Assembly (NCBI GenBank): GCA_029990175.1
Contig: JARKIP010000564.1
Location: 62,001-126,000 of the forward strand
Length of the DNA: 64,000 nucleotides
Direction of reading: 5' to 3'
From: Petunia secreta
Lineage: Eukaryota > Streptophyta > Magnoliopsida > Solanales > Solanaceae
The translations under genes were made by a program, and so were the position numbers. The notes under the pieces are model-generated. The model had not been told where the DNA came from, did no database searches, and saw only the letters and a list, made by a program, of their open reading frames with translations. Shown in pieces: positions 33,066 to 45,500 of the stretch (positions within the stretch are counted from its first letter, which is position 1; each line of letters opens with the position of its first letter).

Positions 33066-35903
33066 ATCAGGTTGCCAGCTTATCTTTGTCATTAATAGAT
33101 TATTAGTGGGTTTAACAATGATCGACACTCATCGTAGGTTTCTGTCGTGGCCCTAGGTTGGCTCGTGACAAAAATGGTATCAACGCCTTAGAGATTTAGT
33201 ATTACCATTCAGTATTTGGAGGAAGACTCCTCCACTTAAAGCACAAACTCATGCAGCCATTTGAATAGGAATAACCATCCTCGCACAGTCTGCCGGACTA
33301 AAGAAGATTTAGCTAAAAACTGAACGTAGGCAGACCTAAGCTATCAACTACCCTTTCGAGTTGCCAAACAGCTGTAACTCTCAAGTTCACAACTCCATAC
33401 CTTTGCCGTAAACACCACCACCTGATGGATGGTACTTCTATATAAAAATTTCGGCAGAGTTTCCTCTGAAACTGGATGATCCGCAAAAACAGAACCAGCA
33501 CTATACTATACATAGGAATGGATACCCGGATAAACTGATATCCAAAACAATAATATGCTTACCCTGCTACAATAACACATACTCTGGCTCAACACAGGGA
33601 ACGTCACAAGCGGCTACCAATCGCCCAAGCTCACTAGTGCCGGACGAAGAAGAAATGAAAATAGATTGAGGATAGAAATAATTAGAGCTTCAGGAAGTTC
33701 ATCTTCTTATTTGCTTGACTACCAAAGCTAGACTACTTCCGCGTCAGGCGAGCCAAAAAATCGCAATTGAAGAGATAGACATTAAATAAGCTTTATGGAA
33801 AAACATCCATACCAATTTTAACCTTCCAATAAGAAGGAAATTCTGACAATTTACCATAAACCATTTTATAACCCAGATAAGCTCATGAGATAACATGACT
33901 CTACAAACATCTTGAACCATGGAAGACACATAGATCAAGTATTACTTACTAACCACTTTACACCGGAAGAAATGATAACACTTTTTGATGGTGACAAATT
34001 GGAATCTCATTATCCTACCAACACGAAATTCCGAGAAGAGAGGTATACTAATTTGATATAATAATAAAATGTGGCACAACAAGATGCCAGGCAGACGATA
34101 CCGACACTCACTCCCAAATCTCTCACATTTAGACCAATTAAATTAGTAGGGTCATCATAAATGCCAGGAATAAATCATATCAGAAACTCACCCCTCTACC
34201 CCAACCGATTCTTAATAGAAACGACATCCAAGGAAACCATTGAAACATGACAAGACACACCATTTCCAGATCGATCAAAAGAATCAAATCTTACTCACAT
34301 TTAAGAGAAGAAGAAATACATGGGTGTACTACATCAGATACCTCAACATCCTGCCAGACTAGCAGTTCATAGAACTGCCTCTGCAGCTGAGTCGAGCCAC
34401 TACCCTGATAATTACTTCTAGAAGAACCACTGCCACCACACTCTCAACCTCTACTGGGTGGTGGAATTTCATTTGCTGATTGAGATCTACATGAAATTCC
34501 CTGCGACGGTGCAGGTGCCTAATAACGAGAGAAAAGACGACTGCCTACTTGTCGGAGTAAGGAAAAATCCTCAAAGAATAGCCAGATTCACGACAATGAT
34601 ACCATCTTTTCGCTGAAAAGTGGAAGCGGGAAAGATTGTTGACAGCTTTTAAAAAAAAAAAAAAAAACTGGATCTGATCTTGATGAACTACTGGCGCACT
34701 CTGAGAATCACGTGACACAAGCTGAGATCACTGGAAGGTGACCTCCCAAAATAATCCGAACTCTTACCTCCAAATGAGGTACCATGTTGCGCACTAGGAC
34801 CACAAGATCTCTTACTCTCGCGCTCTAACTTATGGTATGCCTCGTACCTTCGAGCAACATAAACAACACATCAAATGGAATCCCGACCTCAATCTCTTGA
34901 TCCATCTGGGATCTCGAGGAAAAAGAAAGATCATCATGGACTAGTTTGAATGCATATTCAGCCATTCTATAGAATTCAATCTCATATTCTGAAACCAATA
35001 GGCTAACCGACAGGCTACCCTATCTAATCCACTCAAACTGGCAACTCTTTTCATTTCATTCGCTGTACGAAACGAAATTTTTTCTGAATCTAGAAGAAAG
35101 ATCGAACCAAGTTAGCTAATAAGAGAGCGACCCACCAATTCAAGGCTGGACCCTGAAACTGGAAAGCAGAATAATACACAGCATATTGCTCGAGATAACC
35201 AACAGCCTGAAGGATATGCTGACATCATTTTATTTTTAAAAAGAATCACGAAGTTTATCTGATGCATTGCTTAAGAATATCGGAAGGTTCAACCGCGTAA
35301 AATAATGGAACCTCTTTGGGCACTCAAATCTAACCGTTACCTCGGCTGGCTAACCAGCCAGAACAATTGGTGGCGTAACACATGCTGCTTCTAGAACATA
35401 ATTCACTGCAGCAATATTAAGAACTGGAATAGGAACTCTCTAAGTCCGAACATCTGCATATACGGCGACTTGATAAGCTGCCTAGCGAATAATAGGTTCT
35501 TGCAGTATATGCATTGCCAAGATCCTCGTAAAAACATCGTAGAGAGCCTAGGGAACCGCAAGGCCCTGCTCCCTTGCCCATCGCGAGCTCTTATAGCTAG
35601 GACCTCCATAACTAGATCGTCAGCACGATCAAAACACTCGGGGCTTCATCAGTGCTAACCCCAGGCCAGACTACTTCGTCTTGAACTCATACCGTTTGCT
35701 GATTTGTTGCACGAGGGTTCACAATTACCATGAAGGAATTAACGAAACTACTTTTGCATCCTAGACCGACGCATGATCAGAAAAGAAGGAAGTGAAACTT
35801 CCTAAATGCCATCATAGCCTCTCGTAGATAAGTACGGACGTCTACGTACCCATCAGCGAGACTCTACTAGACACTGTCTTAGTCTGGATAGACTCTAAAC
35901 CGG

Positions 35904-35915
35904 GCTCTGATACCA
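35904..35915 (-). promoter_or_regulatory. Primer binding site for initiator tRNA-Met
   Basis: The minus strand reads TGGTATCAGAGC two bases inside the 5' LTR, the standard plant PBS for initiator tRNA-Met. Confidence 0.93.
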
Positions 35916-35917
35916 AC

Positions 35918-38517
35918 TGACACGACCCGGAATCCGGTTAGGCCGTGCGGGCACCCGACATCCTCCCCTAGACCCGTCGGGCAAACCCTTACCAATTAAA
36001 TTAGGAAAATAAATATAATAGTTCATAAATAAGGACAAGACTTAAAAAAACACACATAACATATTGACACTTCTAAGCTGTATGAAAGAAAATTACAGCT
36101 AACTACCCAACATACTAAGTTTAGGGCTATCCAGACTAGACATCTAAGAGTACAAAAGAAGACAAATACCTCCTGAAGGGAGCAAAATGCAACTGGAATA
36201 ATAACCAATAAACTTGTGGCCATCCGGAATAAAAGCTGGCTCACCCTGACAGCTGAAGCCGTCTTCGCTCCTTCACAACGTGGCAAACTCAATCCTGGAG
36301 CGAACCTGCTGAAACAAAATAGATAGACAAGAAACAAACAACAAACAAGGGTGAGTCAAAAGGACTCAATAAGTGGGGTAGACTAGCCACCTCAAAGAAT
36401 AGGATAACTAGCCAGGGAGAAGAAAAACAGATAAACTAAATCCATCTTATTTGAACTAATAACAGGCAAAGCCAAATAATAACTGAAAACACGTATGGAA
36501 TCATAAACAGCTAGGGACATAAGGTAGACAGAACATATAGATATCCTGAACATGTCGACAATCAGAAATATATCCTGTTGCGGCGTGCAACCCGATCCAT
36601 ATATTCATACTGTTGCGGCGTGCAACCCGATTCGTATATTTATACTGTTGCGGCGTGTCACCCGATCCGTATATTTTTATTGTTGCGACGTGCAACCCGG
36701 GATACGAGCTAGAAATATATAGGAAAACTGAGATACGGTATACATACCGCATATATAAAACACAACACGATAGTCACACAATAGTCAGCACACGGTGCAA
36801 TGAAATGGGATGAATGCAGTATGATGCAATGGTATCACATGTGCCAAATAGATGGAGCGAAATCCTCCTGCTCCGGGGGCGGAATCCTCCTACCCTCAAT
36901 ATGATGCAATAGAGCGGAATCCTCCTGCTCCGAGGGCGGAATCCTCCTACCCTCAATATAATGCAATGGAGCGGAATCCTCCTGCTCCGAGGGCGGAATC
37001 CTCCTACCCTCAAAATGATGCAATGGAGTGGAATCCTCCTGCTCCGAGGGCGGAATCCTCCTACCCTCAATATGATACAATGAAGCGGAATCCTCCTGCT
37101 CCGAGGGTGGAATCCTCCTACCCTCAATATGATGCAATGTGCATACGAATTCAACATGATGCAATAATAACCCATCACCAGCGCGGGACTCTCATCGACA
37201 GCTAGAAAGTATATACCAACTCACAACCAAAGTACAATACTCAGATTCTCAATGCAATACTAATAACAGGACATCATATATAATATAGAATATAAATCCA
37301 AAGCTAAGGCGTAATGAGTACGCCTATCGGCAGCTACACACATAAGGAACACGTGGTAGAAAATCCACGAGGCCAGGTGCCTCCAAAGAAATGGATATAA
37401 ACACTTACCTTGTTATAAAGTTAGTACATCCACTCAATAACCGCTTGTCCTTTGGTTTTATTGCCAAACGATCCCACTCTATTTAATAAGCAGAAAAATA
37501 TATCAAATTAGGCTAAAGGCTTCATTCCTCACATCTTAGGGCAATCCGGTTAAGAACCTGATACCCTATTCGCATACACAATACGCAAGCCAGACCTATA
37601 TACAGGGTTTATGGTCACATAACCAAACCCCAATTAAATTACATTTATATGTTGCCCATAACTCACTGAGTACAAATATATAATCAATTCCACTATCGGG
37701 GTCCATTTGACCCTTTAAACTATTAATTAAACTTATTAAAACGATGTCTAATATTCCAAGGTTTACTGTTAAAACATATTCAAACACACGTAATAAACTC
37801 AAATAATGTATTAGGATCATTACCTGAATGTTTCAGGGTGAAAATTCTATCTTTTCTCCGGCTCTTTTCTCATTTTCTGTCATTTTTTTCCGCCTGCGTT
37901 TCGCGTTCTTATTTCTGTTTAGTTTTTGATCGTTTTAATGGTTTCTGCTTGTCCTTAGCATAAACCACCGCCATTGTCTTTCTTTTTTTTTTTTTTTGTC
38001 TTTTTCTTTTTTTTTTTTTTTTTTTAATTTCCTTTTCGCGAGGAAAATTAAAATGGTACCCTACGATATTCGAAATAATTTCAACTTTTGCATACAAGTT
38101 ATAAAAAATATATATAACATACTCGCGAAGGCGGATCTCAAATTGGACTCCCGAAACTCAAGATGCGAATTTAAATAGAAAAAGTCAAATTATTTAACTT
38201 TCGGCATTTTAGCGGAAATTAGCCGAACAACATCGAAATTCACCTTTGAAAGTTTACAAAAATCACAAATAATCATACGAACCTAACGGTACTTTCGGAT
38301 TTCGATTCGGAGCTCATTCGGCAAAACCGTGCTCGAAAATCTCTTTTTAATATTCATCGCCAATAAAAACTGAAACCTTCTTCCGATTCCTACCAAACGA
38401 GGTCTGATTTAGCTCAAATTTTACAGACAGGTTCTAATGGACATTACGAATATTTTAAAATTATCGGCACGCCAATCGGAGTCCTAACTTCCGAAACGAC
38501 TGACCGAGGTCGTTTCA
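35918..38517 (-). repeat. 5' LTR of the long-LTR element
   Basis: The 2,600-bp LTR is collinear with 29,307-31,837. It has five instead of four units of the 57-bp minisatellite (36,852-37,140) and a longer T-rich tract near 37,981-38,026. Together these explain most of the length difference between the two LTRs. Confidence 0.93.
36852..37140. repeat. 57-bp minisatellite, 5 units (5' LTR)
   Basis: The same unit as at 30,240-30,470 but with five copies, so one unit was gained or lost after insertion. Internal substitutions (for example TCAAAATGATG in one unit) are shared with the other LTR and allow the units to be matched. Confidence 0.95.
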
Positions 38518-38522
38518 CTTCT

Positions 38523-41270
38523 CTCATGATCAGTGATTATTCAGTGTTTAAATTAGAATGAGACCTATGGATATTTCCAGCATTGTTCATCACTTTAGGA
38601 CAGTTTAGTTGATTTGGCCTATGCTCATTTTGTTCTCTGCAGTGTTTGGCCTCTTACCATGCCAAAATATATGATTTTCATGGTTTGAATGTCTAGAATA
38701 AATTAATGGCCTATTTTACATGCCTAAGAGAATTTAAATTGGTCTTTGAGTGGGGATAGATTATTTGATTGATTTGTAGAATAATGGAAAGCTTTCTGGA
38801 ATTCTAGTAATTGATTTTAGGCATGCGATGTGCCTGTGTGATTGATTTTGAATTGGATTGTGTTATTACCTAAAGGGGTGGAGAGCCTGGTGATTAGAAA
38901 CCTTGTCTACATGATTTCATGACTTTAACTAGTTTAATATGAATTTTAAAATAAAGTTTGAATAGAAATTGGTTATATGATTGATACAATGTTAATTAGG
39001 ATCTTCCAAAATCTGTGGAGGGTAATCCGAGCCTAAAATTTGCCTAAATATATTGCAAAACAGAGTTATTGAACCTAGACTTTATTTGGGGTTTAATGGA
39101 AGGGGTCCTAGTTTGCCTAGGATTTGTCTTGCCTTAATCGGTGAGGTTTGATTGATCTAAACATGGAAAGGATACTAGGCTGATTGTCTTAACTATGGGA
39201 AACAATATTCCCTTTCCTTCTTTAGCCTTTTACCCGTTAGAACTGATCCCCCAATCCTTTACCTATATAAACTGGTTCCCTGCATTCACTTTACACACTT
39301 TTTAACTTGAAAACAACTGCTCTACACATACAGTGGTTAATAGAAAAATATAGCACACAAAAATACCATTCTCCTCTCCTTTGATTTCTTCCTACAACTG
39401 GAAGGATTCTTGCTTTGATTCTGTGTCTACAAGCTGCATTGTTCTAGTGTTACTCTTTGTTTATTACATTCCCTGGCAAGGTATCACTTATTACTATATC
39501 CTCTTAACTCCTTTGCGCTTGATTTTCCTGTGTGTCCACCCTTTGTATGTGACCAGTGTCTATATGTGTGACTTGTTTGGAGGGTTCTGTACCTTCCCCT
39601 ACTAACCTTTCTCTTGCAGTCCATAAGGATGGCCTTAAAGGCTATACCAGGTCTAAAATTGGATGTTTTTGGATGCCCTATGAGGGCTTCTCCATTCTGA
39701 ACAATCTAGGCCTAAATAGGCCCAGTTTAGAACACGTACATTGCATGATCTGGCCACTACTCTTTCTCCATTCTCTCCCCTTTAGAGACTGCCCTGCTTG
39801 TGTATATTTGGTTAGGATCCCTGCTTGTAACTTGTTTAATACAGGGAACACAACTACTAGGCTGTGTATTGGGCTATTGAGGAGCCTCTTCTCGACTCAT
39901 TCTTCTATGTGTTGCATCACTTAAAAGTCATGACGTTTTTGAAATTATTATAGCATTTTCTGGGAAAAATCAAGTTCTATCAAGTCTGCATGTTGTGGTT
40001 AGGGACTATGAACGGTAACACTGTTTTATTGATTACTCTACATAGATCTTAGGATTAAAATGTTTGAGAACATGCTTTTTTAACGCTAAATCTGGAATTT
40101 TATTTGAACAGGGGCTAAACTTGTAATATTTGCATAATCTGGACTGTTTCTGTAAAAGCTAAGACTGCCTCTCATTGCATAAATTATCCGGGCCTAAAAC
40201 CATTTTAAAACATGACCTTTATGTGCATAAAATTATTTTAGAACGGCTTTTACCTTTTTTATACTAATCCAATAGTGTATAGGAGGGTATAAAAGTATTG
40301 GGGGTCATTATACGATCTACAAGTATTTTTAAATACAATCTCACTTATCATGTATTTTCATGCTATATCTATATATAACTATGTGTGACGGCCCCTTATT
40401 TGCATCCTTAACTGCTCCGTGAACACCCTTTTAAAAAACAGTCCTATATTTAAATACTTTCAAAACTGGTCCCAAACATCAAATAGCCATTAAAGTTAGG
40501 GCTCGACAATTAATGATGAGTCATACCGACCCTAAATGACTAACATTTAATTTTAAAAAAACACCCATTTGGTTTTGACCTAAATCTTAAAATTGTTTAT
40601 GAAACTGTCTATTTGTGCAAAACTGATTTAAACGTTGAAATTACACAAATAGATCGAAATTCAGTGCCCTTTGCGTGATTAACCTCAGTTTCGATTAGGC
40701 ATTTGTATAAGAGGCCTTGAAAATTGATTAGGCGCAAATATAGGTTGTATGTGTAAAGATTGAATTTCATTTGTATATTTAAACTTGCATAGATATATTT
40801 GCTTTCATAAATTAGACACGAATTCAACCTTCCAAGTTAGTATTGCATCATAATCCCAAAATATAGACTCGGGAGGGAACCACCTTTCGTGAAACTTGGG
40901 GAACTGCCTAACACCTTCTTCCTCGAGTCAGTTGGACTTCTTACCCTTTGAATCTCTGAAACCTGACTAGTATGATAACTAAACTCGACCTTAGACGTTT
41001 AGGTGGCCTAATATACCTGAGAAGACTATATTAGGTGGCGATTCCAATTCTTCAACTCAAACGAGTTACCCAGTCAAATCCAAAACCTGACTCGTCTTGA
41101 GTTGAGTCTAAAACCGAGTATGACATATGTGTGTAATTTAAACCTTTTAGTTTGTCCATTTGGTGACTAACAAACTATAAACCATTAAACACATACATTA
41201 CTTATAGTTTTAGTGTAAGGAGAGCACTTTCAGCACTTCCTGTTATTTACCGAGATTCCAACATATTGCT
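38523..41270. other. Unassigned DNA, partly LTR-like
   Basis: No protein-coding region is supported. A TATA-like box (CCTATATAAAC, 39,262-39,272) is followed by a leader-like stretch and a long T-rich region. Near 40,880-41,050 are phrases (GGGGAACTGCCTAACACCTT, AGGTGGCGATTCCAA) that recall LTR ends of Ogre-type elements in Solanaceae. It may be a solo or partial LTR. I could not define its ends or a target duplication. Confidence 0.35.
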
Positions 41271-41699
41271 ATAGAGTCAAAACCTTAGTAAAAATTTTGC
41301 GGGGAAGCCACTTTGGCACCCGCTTTGTGATGCGTAGCCTCTTTTCAAAAATTCGCCGAGAATTAGCCACTAGGCGCGTTTTTTAAAAATAATAGTATAA
41401 TGACGTCGTTTTACACCTTTCGGAAATTCCGGTTTTACCCTTCCTTATTTTTCTTATTCAGGGTTTTTATTTCTCTCTTTGATACTGTGACTTTTGAATT
41501 CTATCAAAATATAGAAACTCTTTTTCAAAATATACCAATTTCTTATTTTTGAGATTTTGAAGCTTTGTGTTTGGGTAAAAACTTTGTTTTGCTATTTCGT
41601 ATATTAAGGTAACTGTGTTTACTTCGCATTGTTATTTTTTCATTTTTGTACGGGTATATGGGTTATTAGGTTATGATTTTGTTTCGAAAAATGTTTAGA

Positions 41700-42520
41700 T
41701 TTTCCATTGGAGTACAGTATAAGCTTTTGATTCCCTTTTAAATGGTGGGGTTTTTTTTAAGGGGAACGTTTTTTTCTGTGAAACCCCTTGCCCCAGAACT
41801 ATATACTGTGACTTTGTAGGGGATAGACTGTTGTCCCATGATAAAATACTGGGATTGTGTCTTTTAATAGGTACTTGTCCCATTGTAAATGGTGGGTTAT
41901 TTTTAAAGGGGCAACGGTTTTTTTGTGAAACCCTTTGCCCCAGAACTATATACTGTGACTTTTGTAGGGGGATAGACTGTTGTCCCAGCACAAAATACTG
42001 GGACTCTTTGTTTAACATGCAGTTGTGTCCCAGTTTTAAATTATGGGACTTTGAATAACAAAGCATTTATACCCCAGCACAAATATTGTGACTTTACACA
42101 TTAAATACTGGGAACCTCTGTTTAACAAGTGCTTGTGCCCCAGTTCTAAAATATGGGACTTTGTATAACAAAGCATCATAGGGCCCCAACACCAATGGCT
42201 GGGAAGTTAGTCTGAGGGGTTGGGCCACCAAGCTGTCCCCTAGCACAAACACTGTGACCTTGCACATGAACTACATGTACCCCCAGCACCAATGTCTTGG
42301 GGAAGTCAGTCTGTGGATGGGCCAACAAGCTTTTTGTGTACCCCATAATATAATGCTGGACCCCTTTGTTTAACAAGTGCTTGTGTCCCAGCTCTAAAAC
42401 ATGGGACTTTGAATAACATAGCATCATAGGCCCCCAGTACAAAATACTGTGACTTTGCACATGAACTACTTATGCTCCCAGCACCAATGTCTATGGGTTT
42501 TTTAGCTGCAAGCATATAGG
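41700..42520. repeat. Cluster of CCCAG...CTGGG palindromes upstream of the DUF1985 gene
   Basis: About a dozen variants of phrases such as CCCAGCACAAAATACTGGG (41,984-42,002), CCCAGAACTATATACTGTGA and CCCAGTTCTAAAATATGGGA occur in about 800 bases. They alternate with ACTTTGTATAACAAAGCAT, itself a palindrome (CTTTGTATAACAAAG). They lie directly 5' of the ATG at 42,570. Confidence 0.85.
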
Positions 42521-42569
42521 TGTTAATTTTTCTTTGTTTTATTTTAATACATGTGCTAATGTTAGAGCT

Positions 42570-45500
42570 ATGGAGATTATACCAACTGATGAGGGTATGG
42601 ATAATATTCCAAACGATGATGGTATATTGATTCCATTTGCGCAGTGGAAAAATCGTGATTGCCAGTGGAAAGGTGACACAGATTATTGTGGATTACTTGA
42701 AGGGTTATTGTCTGCCGATTACCTGGAGAAACTGAAGCAAGGGCCATTCGACAAGTTTATGCTTTTAGAAGATGCTAAATATTCTGGGAGGCTTATAAAT
42801 TGTTTTCTGCAGTCTCAAATAGTTTCTTTAGACAACACTAAGCTTAGCTTCAAAGTTTTTGGTGATATAGTAGATTTCACAGCTGATGATTTTCATGTAG
42901 TTAGTGGTCTTAATATTTTCAGTGTTGTAGATATAAGTATTTTTAAGCTTTCAAAGAGTAGATTAAAGGAGAAGTATTTCAGGAATCCTGAAGATGATGT
43001 TAATAAAAAGGACAACAAGTGGACTTTAAAGTTATATGACTTGCTTGATTTGATTGAACATCATTCCAGTTATGTGAGAGTGACTCCAAAGAACAAGGGT
43101 AATGTGAATAGAGTGTCAGCTGCACGATTGGATGTTCCATTAGAGCAAGATGATGTTGTTAAACTAGCTGAGCTATATTTGCTTAATTCTGTTTTATTGG
43201 GTCGGCCATTACCTAGAGTAGTGAATGATCAACATATGATTATTATTGATGATGAAGAGGTGCATAGGTGTTATCAGTGGGGTACTGAGATATATCGTAA
43301 AATGGTACACCATTTGCAGTCTATCATAAAGCCAAATTCTTCTAGTACTACTTATTTGTTTCCTGGTATGCCCTTCCTATTCTGTTGCTGGTGGCAGAGG
43401 TGTTCCCTGTGTTCAGGCAGTATTTTACTATTTGTTCTAGGATCAAACCTGTAATGCTTCGTTACACATGTACTGTTACCCCTCATTACAATGTCTTGTG
43501 TGATGATTACTTTCATAATGAACAGGTGAGTTTTACGAGTACTTGCTTTTTTTGGTTATTTCTTTTTTTACTTTTTTGTTGGTTTTGAAATGTACTTTTT
43601 AATAGTTTTGGGAGGATGCCTCAGTGAGATCAATAAGGCATAAATCTAAACGTGCTTCAATTTCAAAGTCACCCTCAAAGTCATCTTCAAAAACTAGTTC
43701 AACAGCAGAATCTATTGACATGAGTGAAGTTGTAAAGGTGAATTTTTTTGTGGATTTTGTCTTTTGATTTTTTTTTCTTATGTGGTTTTAATGTTTTTTC
43801 TTTTATCAGAGGCTGACAGCTAATCTCAATGTAAACTTACCTACTGAGACCAAGATTCAACATATGATCAATTCCTCAGTAAATAGTTTGAAGAAAGATC
43901 TTGCTGACATGGAGAAGAGGATTACAGATCAGTTGAATGCATAGTTTGATTCATTACTGCTTCTTGTTGCAAAATCAAAGACAAGTGATCTTGGAGAAAA
44001 CTGTGGTGTTTCTGTAAGTAAATCAGACACCAGAAGTAGAAATAAGAAGTGACATTTTGTTGATGATTTCAATTATTCAGAAGGTCGGGATAGTTTTTTC
44101 AAAGAACCATATAATCGGTCCGAGCTTGTTGGTAGTGTACAAAGTGATCATGCTGTTCCAGCTGCTTTAATAGAGAAAAGCGATCAAATGATTGTTGATG
44201 TTTTACAGGATTACAAAGCTGATACCTGTGACCCCATTGATGAAGGAAAAGGTACAGATGGTTTAGAAAAGGCGCTATTAGATTCAGACCATCATCAACA
44301 AAGTCATAGTAATCAAATAGAGTATTCTATATAGTCGTAATCTAAGTAAAAGGGAATTTGTTGTTTAATGTAATGATTTCTTTTTATTGTATATGCAGAT
44401 AAATAGAATCCTTCATTTGAGTTATTGCACAACTGTCCATCTAAAGAAGATGATGTATCTTTGAATCCAACAGATGTTCAGCTTCGCGATGAAAATATTT
44501 ATTCCACACTTAATCATAAGAAAAAAAAACTTGTTGGTAGATTCAACCAACATATTATGCATAATATTGTGTTTTTATGATATGCTAATGTCTCAGATAA
44601 TAAAATACTGGGACTCTTTGTTTAACAAGAAGTTGTGTCCCAATTCTAAATTATGGGACTTTCTATAACAAAGCACTATAGCCCCCAACACAAATACTGT
44701 GACTTTTTCATATGAAGTATTCGTGCCCTAGCACGAATGTCTGGGAAGTCTATAGTAATGGAAATCTATTTTTAATATGTGTGTTTTGGCACTTCTTTTT
44801 TCTATAGAGAAATGTAATGTATTGTGCTTATTTATTTTTACAGAAGGTAATAATGGCAAATCTGGGAAAAGTGCTGGGGTTGAAGAACAAATTAATGAAT
44901 TAAAGCATCTTGTTGAATCTGGTATTTGGAACCAGTAGGTATGTAAAAGTAATTTTTATATAATAATTGGTGTTCCTATTTTTGTTGTTTAAAATGTGTA
45001 ACAAATTATCTTGTTTCAAAGTCTCTCAAGAAGGTTTTAAAAAAGGTTCTCAACCAATTAAGCTTGCTGATAACCAAATTTTTTTGACTCTTGGTACGTA
45101 AAAATATCTTGCATATTTTGCATGGTCCACACTCCAGCATAAAATACCCTGTTGGTTGGTCAATGAATAGTGTGTCTTGTGCCATTTATTAAATACTGCG
45201 ACTCATTTTGTCTATGCATATGTAATGTATTGTTGTTGTCTATTTTTTACAGAAGCAACAAATGTTAAAGCTGATAATGAAGATGTTGTCAATCAACGCA
45301 GTCACAGTGCTGAGGTTCGACTTGAAGTAGAGACTGTCAGTGAGCTTTGCATAGCTGGTCTTGTTTTACAGCAGAAGGTATGTAATCGTCTTTTTTATAG
45401 TTATTTTGTGTTTTTTATTGTTGGCAAATGTGTGATATATTATCTTTATTTATAAAGGTTCTCAAGAAGGTTCTAAAGAAGGTCTCAAAAAAGCTGTTGT

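Larger units (their letters stand above)
31838..35917 (-). other. Degenerate interior of the long-LTR element
   Basis: No intact frame. On the minus strand the stretch 34,990-34,860 still reads EFYRMAEYAFKLVHDDLSF and GIPFDVLFMLLEG, a gag-like pattern of chromovirus-type elements, and the surrounding 34,300-35,880 is probably decayed gag. An A-rich run lies at 34,651-34,667. Near 33,160-33,190 the plus strand reads GGCTCGTGACAAAAATGGTATCAAC, which looks like an LTR end followed by a Met-tRNA PBS from another element. Confidence 0.6.
29307..38517 (-). mobile_element. Ty3/gypsy-type LTR retrotransposon with ~2.55 kb LTRs, degraded interior
   Basis: LTRs at 35,918-38,517 (5', minus strand) and 29,307-31,837 (3') read TGAAACGACC...GTGTCA on the minus strand. 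The target duplication CTTCT is exact (29,302-29,306 and 38,518-38,522). The PBS matches initiator tRNA-Met, and the polypurine tract AAGTGGAGGAGAA abuts the 3' LTR. The 4.1 kb interior retains only gag-like and integrase-like scraps, one of them on the opposite strand, so the element is non-autonomous. Confidence 0.93.

Noticed and set aside
39381..39924. Two overlapping ORFs of 74 and 122 codons
   Set aside because: Hydrophobic/Cys-rich chance frames in a T-rich LTR-like stretch; no domain or codon pattern.
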